A stretch of 64,000 bases of DNA from Undaria pinnatifida (lineage: Eukaryota > Sar > Phaeophyceae > Laminariales > Alariaceae). The DNA lies in assembly GCA_012845835.1 (NCBI GenBank), contig JABAKD010000030.1:620001-684000 (forward strand). Direction: 5' to 3'. Positions 50,510 through 59,800 of this stretch are shown here, one piece after another (position 1 is the stretch's first letter; every line of letters begins with the position of its first letter). Both the position numbers and the translations under genes were made by a program. Below the pieces are notes generated by a model that did no database searches, was not told the origin of the DNA, and saw only the letters and a program-made list of their open reading frames with translations.

Positions 50510-53500
50510 ATTATAGCGGGATGAAAGAGACACCAGGTGCCGGAAAAAAAAAGGCAAAACCCCGTACTTACATGAGAGGGTAGCCGGTCGAACAGCTCGC
50601 GCCTCTCCTTCAAGTGCAGCACATCCCCCACCTTCTCCCACGACGATGACAAATCTTTCTTGGGCAGGTGCTGGATCACGTGATCCAGGTAGTGCAGGTC
50701 TGTACACACGTCCGTCCCCCCCGTCAAGACGATGTACACCTGCAAATCCAGCGATCAAAGAGTCGAGTAGCGGTCGGTGCCGGCAACGGACGCGTGTCTC
50801 GTGAGGGCGGGCAGGGAGGGAGGGCTACCATCTCCCCCCCTCTCATAAACGCCAACCAACCTCCAACCTCCAGCCTCCGCCCCCCTACCCTATATCCCAC
50901 CTCCGCTAGACGCCAATCAATCGCCACCCTCCACTCTTCACCCCCCGTCCTCTACAGCCCCGCCAACAGACGCTGATCAACTTACACCCTGCAACCTTCA
51001 CCTCCCAATCTATAACCCCCCCTCCCACACCCACCAATCAACCTCCACCTTCGACCCCTCACTTCCCACCCCATGAACACCCTACAACCGGCCCCCCAAA
51101 AAACGAGGGCAACCCTGCACCCCCAACCCTCCGCGTCCCACCGCCCTGCCCCACCCCCACCTTACGATGAAAAAAAGGCACAACATCAGCTAACTGAGGG
51201 TCCTTTTCGGATCGCCCGTAAAAAAAAACACACACACACAAGACACAAGCAAAGGCAGCCCCTCATCAACGCCAACCAAGCAAAAACACAAAAGAAAAGT
51301 GCAAGAATCAACCCCCACAAACGCCAAACAACCCCCCCCCCTCCCCGTATTCTCCCCCCGCCACTCTACACACACTCCAACCTCACCCCCCGTCCTCCCC
51401 AGTAGCTTCAAGGGCCTCACCAGGTCTTTCCGGGAGATGGTGCCGACGAACGCCATGGACTCTAGTCCGGCAACGACTGGGTAGGACTCGAACATCCTCC
51501 CACCTTCCTTATCCCCTCTGAGCAGTTCTAGGATGCTCCCGATCTGCCCATGCACCGATGAAAACGGTTGTGCTTTCGTTAGGCGGTTGGATTGTTGGTT
51601 GCTGTTTTTCTGTTGCTGGATATTTCGGTCCGTTGGTTGGTTGGTTTGGTCCGTTGTTTGGTTGGGGGGATGGGGGGGTGGGCTGGTTTGTTGATTGGTT
51701 TGTTGATTGGTTGGTTGGTTTGTTGTTTGATTGGTTGATTGGTTCGGTTGGATGTCGATTGGTTGCGTTGATTGGCTGATTGATTGGTTGGTTGGTTGAT
51801 TGGTTGCGTTTATTGGCTGATTGGTTGGTTGGTTGATCCGTTGATTGGTTGGTTAGTTTGTTCTTCGATTGGTTGGTTGATTCGGTTGGATGTTGATTGG
51901 TTGCGTTGATTGGCTGATTGGTTGGTTGGTTGATCGGTTGATTGGTTGGTTGGTTTGATGGGTTGGTTGGTTCGGTTGGATGTTGATTGGATGCGTTGAT
52001 TGGCTGATTGGTTGGTTTGTTGATTGGTTGTTTGGTTCGGTTGGATGTTGATTGTTTGCGTTGAATGGTTGATTGGTTGGTTGCTTGCTTGCTTGATCCG
52101 TTGGTTGGTTGGTTAGTTTGGATACGTTGGTTGGTCTCGTTAGTTTGTAGGTTGGTTGATTGGTTGCGTTTATTGGCTGATTGGTTGGTTGGTTGATCCG
52201 TTGATTGATTGGTTGGTTTGTTGTTTGATGGGTTGATTCGGTTGGATGTTGATTGGTTGCGTTGATTGGCTGATTGGTTGGTTGACCGGTTGATCGGTTG
52301 ATTTGTTGGTTGGTTGGTTGGTTTGATTGGTTGATTAGATTCGGTTGGATGTTGATTCGTTGCGTTGAATGGTTGATTGGTTGGTTGCTTGCTTGATCCG
52401 TTGGTTGGTTAGTTTGGTTACGTTGGTTGTTCTTGTTAGTTTGTTGGTTGGTTGATTGGTTGCGTTCATTTGCTGATTGGTTGGTTGGTTGATCCGTTGA
52501 TTGGTTTGTTGTTTGATTGGTTGATTCGGTTGGATGTTGATTGGTTGCGTTGATTGGCTGATTGGTTGGTTGACCGGTTGATCGGTTGGTTGGTTGGTTG
52601 GTTGGTTTGATTGGTTGATTGGTCCGGTTGGATGTTGATTGGATGCGTTGATTGGTTGACTGGTTGGTTTGTTGATTGGTTGGCTGGTTCGGTTGGATAT
52701 TGATTGGTTGCGTTGAATGGTTGATTGGTTGGTTGGTTGGTTGGTTGGTTAGTTATTCCGTTGGTTGGCTAGTTTGGTTACGTTGGTTGGTTTCGTCAGT
52801 TGGTTGGTTGGTTGATTGGGTGCGTCGGGTTGGTCGTTTTGACCAGCACATTTATTATGTAAGTTTGGCTAGCTAATTAGCTAGCTAGCTAGTTGGCATT
52901 TATATATATGTTTCATTTGTTTTATTCGTTTTGTTTTGTTTATTTTGCATGTCTTGTATGTTTGTTTGCATTGTCTGACCCCACATACAAGGGCTCCGAG
53001 TAACCACAGCATGACACCATCGTGCAACGACCAGATATAACAGCAAACGGCGGGTAAAAAAACAAACAAAAAAAACATCGCTCACCGGACACATACAAGG
53101 GTTTTGGGTGGTTAAACTTGCGCCAAGTAATACTGATTCTACGATAGCCCCGCCCCGAAACCATCGATTTTCTTGCACGAGCGCTTGAAAAAAACAAAAT
53201 CGGCTGCTCGACACGAGGACGGGTGCGCTTGAAAAAAAAACATCTTCATACGGTTCCTTGTTTGCAAAGGACCATCAAAGGGTGATGTCGGGGGGGAGCA
53301 AAGGGGCACCGTATTTCAGAAGAAACGACCGGGAGCTGGTTCAAAACCGGCGATTTCGTCAAAGAAAAGATGGGGGGGGCTACCGTAGAACGACTCGTCA
53401 ACAATCGGCGAGGGCTCCGGGTGACCACAATACAACAAATCGACCATCGTGCAACGAACAGATACAAGAGCCTCCGGCGAGTACAAAAACACAAAAACCA

Positions 53501-56500
53501 ACCATCGCTCACCGGAGATATATAAGGGTCTCCATACAAGGGTTCCGGGGCGTCAAACTTGCGTCAAATCAACCATCGCTCACCGGACACAAACAACGGT
53601 TCGGGCCGTCAGTTTATCGTCAAGTTAAGTATCGCGCACATACAAGGGCTACGGGTGACCACAAGGGCTCCGGGTAGTCAAACTTGCGTCAAATCAACTA
53701 TCGCGCACACACAATGGCTACAGGTGACCATAAAAAGAGCGAAAACAAAACATCGGGTACGGGAAACAAACATACAAGACCCCCGGGCAGAAAAAAACTG
53801 TAAAAAAACATCCACCGCGTTCACCGAACAAACACAAGCTGCGAACGGCCACAAGCGTGTCAATTAAAAACAGGCTGTGAGTTTGCTGACTAGAAGTGGC
53901 CAACTAGCTGTTGGTTGGTTACATATGTACAATTAGTTGTGTTTGGTCAATTTTGGAGGAGAGTTTCTGCGCCTTTGCGTCTGACTGACGCGTGCATCTC
54001 TGGCTCGACGCATGGGGGGGTTCACAATAAATACTCAAGTCGGTCAGGTGGCACTCACCCCGCCACCCACCCAACACGGTTTTTTTCTGATGTTCCAAAT
54101 ACGCCAGCTAGATGTGAGTTCGACCAATTTAAGGGTCGATACTTATACTTGCAAGCTGCGTGATACACCGGCAGCCCGTTTTTACACATGCATTAACCCT
54201 TGAAGATTAAATATGACTTCCATCTGGGCTCGTTTTTTCAACATGTATTATTATTTGAAAATTGCACGACTCCCATGGGTGTTGCCAGGGCGAGCACCAC
54301 CAAAAAATAACGATCTATAACAATGGTACCAACTACCGATAACTACCGATAACTACCGATAACTACCGATAACTTCATCCCAAGGCAGTAAGTGGTTACG
54401 ATTCATATTTTAGCCCTCAAGTCCAGACGCGTCCTACGATGGAGGTATATACCGTTTTTTGGCAAAAAAAAACTATATTTTGAAATGTCGCTGCTCCTTA
54501 TACCCAAAATCGGGGGGAAAATATTACTGGTATTGTTTTGCTATGAATGATAGTATTTTACAGCTGGGACATGGGTTTGTTCATCGGGTTTGCACATCAA
54601 TTTTCGCTCCAATTAGTTTTTGGCGAGGTTTAGAGCTCTTCAACCCATTTCCAAGTCCTAACATTATTCTATCATACTCTAACTCCAAGTGTTTCGTCCC
54701 CATGTCGGAAGTGCGGTGCTAAAAGACCGCCCAGCCTCAGAAAAAAAGTCGAGCACCGTTGCCGTACTATCAGTAGCATGCGTCTCCAGCCAATAAACAG
54801 GTCTAGAAGTAAAACATCGCGGGCCAGACCCATACAAAGGCACAAAAGTGTCAAATCGGTCCTCGTTCACCGGGCACATCCAAGAGATACATACGGGTGG
54901 CCACAGAAATGAAAAATATTCCCAGGCGGCTGTCTGAGAGGTTCGTCATTTTTAGCGTGAAAAATTCGGCAGCAGACACCACCTTAACCTCACCGTGGTT
55001 TTGCAGGGAACAACCTTGAGGTCGGTCTCCATGATGTCTTGCGCGGTCTTTTCCTCGCTCCGACGCATGTCCAGACCGTACAGCGACTCCAGCCCGTTCA
55101 ACGCCATCACTAGTGGTCGGTACCCGTTGCAAGTTACGTGATCGTCATCGTCATCGTCATCGCCGTTATGGTCATCGTCATCGCCATCATCGTCACAGTC
55201 GTCGGCATCGCCAATATTGCCATCGTCATCGCCATCATCGCCATAATCACCGGCGTTATCGTCATCGTTATCGCCATTATCGTCATCGTTATCGCCATTA
55301 TCGCCATTATCACCATTATCGTCATCGTCATCGTCATTACGGCCACAATCGTCGCCATTATCGCCATCGTTATTGCCATTATCGCCATTGTCACCACGAT
55401 TATCGTCATCGTCATCGCCATTATCGCCATCGTCATCGCCATTATCGCCATCGTTATCGCGATAATCGCCATTGGCATCGCCATTATCACCATTGGCATC
55501 GTCATTATCGCCATCGTCGCGATCCCGATCAGGGCGAGAGACAGAAAGTAACAGCGTCAGTTTCTGGAATTAGACTATTGGGCAGCTCAAACCAAAGGTA
55601 CCAACGAGACAATGCCACCATGGCACCTTTCAAGTCGCATAGTTGACTCTTGAGGCGACATTTCAAGCAAAAACAACAGAAGAAGGCACAGTCGTCCAAC
55701 AACACTGAAGCACAACCGTCCAACAACACAGCGGTGCATAGTACTAATACGAGAGAGCTGTCGTGCGCGTACATACTACCAGCCCACGGTCCACAATAAA
55801 AGTACATACCAGGTACATGGCACTATGTTCAGCCGGCGTCCCCGGTGGTTCAATAGTAAGCCGGGTAACTATTGAGGCCGAGGTCGTAGGTTCGAATCCC
55901 ACACGAGACTTTTTCTTGAAAGTGGACAGGCCGAAAGCGTGAGAGCGCGAGTTGGCGAAATTCGATGCAAGTCGACGAGCATGACACGCTGAAAAGTGGG
56001 AATGCTGAACCCTACTCGCGATGAAAATGAAGGCAAGTATCGGGACCAAGAAGGGAAGACACCTGTGTGACCACGGCTTGTCCAGAAGAAGGTCGCTGAG
56101 GGTAAATCATCTTACGAGTTAGAGCTGGAGAATAAATGTAACACTGAAAAAAAAAAAAAAAAAAAAAAAGTACCAATCTGGACGGAAAAAAGACGGTTGC
56201 GGATATATCGATATAAATGCCCCAACGGTCGTAACATTCTCGTCCTTACAGTGGAATGCTATAAGATACAAAATTCCCAGATCCCATAGGTTTTGATGTG
56301 TCATGACTCGAACCCCGAAAACCTTGCGGGTGGAGTCGCGTCGTTTCACGATATTTCGGATATAATGGGTTCGGTCTGGTCGAGTAGGGTATCAAGGAGA
56401 TGTCCAATCTCACGGGTCAGATCGGGGTCGGGTCGGGTCGGGTCGGGTTGGGTTGAGTCAGGAGGTGTTCAAGTATCACGGGTTTGGTCCATATTCGGGC

Positions 56501-56847
56501 CTCCCTGCCCCGACCCGACCCGACCCGACCCGGGACAAGTGACTCAATCCTTGGAACAGCTCTGAAAATGACCCCGTATGCATAATGCGAGAAAGCGCCT
56601 TATACGGATATCCAAACGGTCATTACATTTGCGTGCAGCGTGGTAGTCACATGGTACACTGGAACTCGGTTCAACATACCGGTACGTATCGTATAGCAGA
56701 ACCTACCGGAGTCGTAGATGTTGAGCCCGAAGCGTCGGCTGAAGCCGGAGGCGATGACAGCTGCAAGGAGGATGGGCTTGTTCAGGTCGAAAGACCCCGT
56801 CATCTCCATGATCACCTACGGAGGGGTTCACGAAGAAGAGCCGATTA

Positions 56848-56882
<35 letters not shown>

Positions 56883-59800
56883 TCAAGAAGAGGGGGGGCG
56901 TTGGCAAGAGGAGGGGGCGGCGGGGGGTGGGGGGGGGGAAGGGATCCCAGACGGGCAGAAAATTCAGCGGGAAAAAATATCTACCAGGTATATATTTTTA
57001 TTTTCAGGAGAAAAAAACAGAAGAGGTTTCCAAGAGAAAAGCCTGCGACAAAATTCAGAGTGAGAGGAACTTCCGACAGAAAACTCCGTAAAAAAAAATC
57101 GAGAAAAATTTCCCTTGAAAAAAACATCAACAGAGTTTTTCGGAGAGGATCTCCCTATATAGTAGAGTCTTCCTAAATGATATTTCCAGTGTCCTTGTTT
57201 TCCCAGACAAAGTTAAAAAAGAACTCTTTACAGAATACGAGTTACACAGACCAAACCATAAACTCGTTTGGGCTATCAATAGCCGGTGTCACTTGCCGTT
57301 AATTGGCGCGGTGGCCAAATATTCTTGTGCAGTTTTTCAAGAGATTTTTCCCCATTGTTCAACTCAAGACGCCCACGGCATCCCAAGCCAAACCACATCC
57401 CGACCGCGAGGCATGTAAATCCTGACAGAATTGCCCGAGAGAAGAGGAAAAACAAAACGCGGCCCTCACCGCGGCGGCCGAGATGGTCTGCGTGGCTCCA
57501 CAGCTTGAGACCACCAGCGGCGACACAGCGCGAAGGTGGAGAGCACCACTCCTTCCAGTGACGTACACGACGCTTTTCAAGGCCAATCGGGCGCAAGTGT
57601 TCTAAAACGAGAGATTTTCCCTAGAGAATTTTCCCTAGAGAAGTTTCCTAGAGCTTTCACCCAGATGGGTTTCCTAAGAGTTTTTTTTTTGCCGACCTAC
57701 ACAACATGCTCCTCACCACGGCGGCCGAGATGGTCTGCGTGGCGCCGCAGCTGAGGCCAGCAGCGCCGACAAGGGCGAAGGTGGAGGGGAACACTCCATC
57801 CAGTCCCATACTGTTCTTCTTAAGGACCTCTCCTATCAAACGCCCAAGGGTGGCTCCAATCACCTGGCGACAAGTTTTTCACAATCGGAGGAGGGGGCGG
57901 GGGGGGGTGCTCATTTATTGCATGGCCGTAGACTCTCGCATTCCTACAGTGCCGGGACGGAGCATGTCGGGATTTCACCGACCAGACAAGCATCGCGTGC
58001 ACCAAGGCGCGAAGCGCCGTGAGATGCTCGGCGCGTCACATGGTGGGTGAGCAGAACCCTATATATAATCCTATATATACCAACGAAAACCGTGAGGCGG
58101 ACTTGAACACCTTGTGCGTACTATCTTGCATATCGGATGACAGCTTCGAATTAATTTATTGGGGGAAGGGTAGGGGGGGGGGATTGACAATGATGATATG
58201 ACGACGGCGATAACGATGATGATAAGTTGATGATGATGACGCTCATGTCGACGAGTATGTCCATCATGACGAATATGCTTGTGACGATAGCCGTTCTCAT
58301 GATGACGAGTACGCTCATGACGATAAAGTTATACCCCTTGCATGAGAATACATATACATGCTACAAACTTTCTCTTCGAAGATGAAAGAAAAAGCTCCAA
58401 GACGTGCTACTACCCATGGCGCGTATAAACCGTGCACCTCAAAAGCTACGTAGCCCGCAGCAACCCATCCAAACAGAGGTGACGCAATAAATCAAGGATA
58501 TACATCATGCGCCCACCGTACCCCGTGCCTCCGCAGTGACGGAGAAGCAATACTGCAGAGCAGCAGCAGCAGCAACAAGACCAGCAGCACGGCAAAGATA
58601 GAGATACATGTGAACGCCGTCCCCAAAACGTTCAAGGCCGAAAAATCTACCAGGTATACATTACAAAACATTATTACGAGGTACTCGTACTTGTATCCAG
58701 CCACCGAGCAAAAGAGAAGAGCATCAAAACCTCTTGAACGCCAAAGAAAAACGAAACTAGCCGCACGGCATGGAATCGGGCAAGGAACACCGACCAGCCC
58801 AAAACGCGTGTAGTTAATAACAGTTCTTAGTGTATATACTCAGGACTCACCGAGGTCTGGATGAAGTCCCCGGACGGAACGGTCACGCTGGTGCCGAGAG
58901 CCGCCGTGACAACCCACACCACGAACGCTACCGGAAGGGCCACAAATATGTCTTCATGCCGTTACCATCACAGTTACCGTTGACAGGCAGACAAGACAGA
59001 CAAGACAGATAAGACAGACAAGACAGACAAGACAGACAAGACAGACAAGACAGACAGACAGACAGACAGACACCGATGGTTTCAGGCGTGCAGCGAAAGA
59101 GACGGTACCAGAGGCGCGTGGGTCGGGGTGGAGGGGGGGAGCGTTAGTGTTTAGGGGTAAAAAATATTATCAGCAGACAAAGAAAAAGAAAAAGATGGAG
59201 TCATGGTCTCGCGGGCTCTGCGAGTGCCAATCGTCAGGCGCGAGCTTTGGCCGGCGATATGCACATGAAATCAAGGAGCCTTGTCTTCGCGAACGCACAA
59301 ATACATCATCAACACGCACACATAACCACCTGGCATACACATACACACACGCCTCGTCGTCAAAACAAAAAACATAGCATACGCCATGAACACACACAAT
59401 ATCATAACAACAAATAACCCTAGTACCGCAATAGCACCAGCGTCAACTGGTGAAAAAAAAGTAAAGCCATAAACTATTCACTATAAAAAAGAAAGCACAG
59501 AGTCCAAAAAGATAAGCAATACAAGACACCAAACCTTCAACATAAATCGAAATAATCACACAAGAGCACATCACTATGGAACAGAGACAACATCAGCGGT
59601 CGACGCATGGTCAACCAACTCAACGCTTGTTTGCCCGCAAAAAAAAAACTCACCACATCTTGTTAATACCTGGTAGTGGCTAGGGTTGCACTCAAGTTGC
59701 TAGGTTAAGCAGATTATACGGTCTTCCACCTGGCAAAATAATCTGTAGGCCATGCAGATCATGTATACCAGGGATGTGTCTGCCTTGGATGACAGGTCGT

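Noticed and set aside
55113-55646. His/Arg-rich 177-codon frame and overlapping Ile/Val and Met/Ile/Ala frames
   Set aside because: The tract is a triplet-phased minisatellite open in several frames at once; it lies in a CLC intron.
55832-55915. Functional tRNA gene at the SINE head
   Set aside because: A and B boxes are intact but the cloverleaf is not, and the unit continues into a shared SINE body with a poly-A tail.
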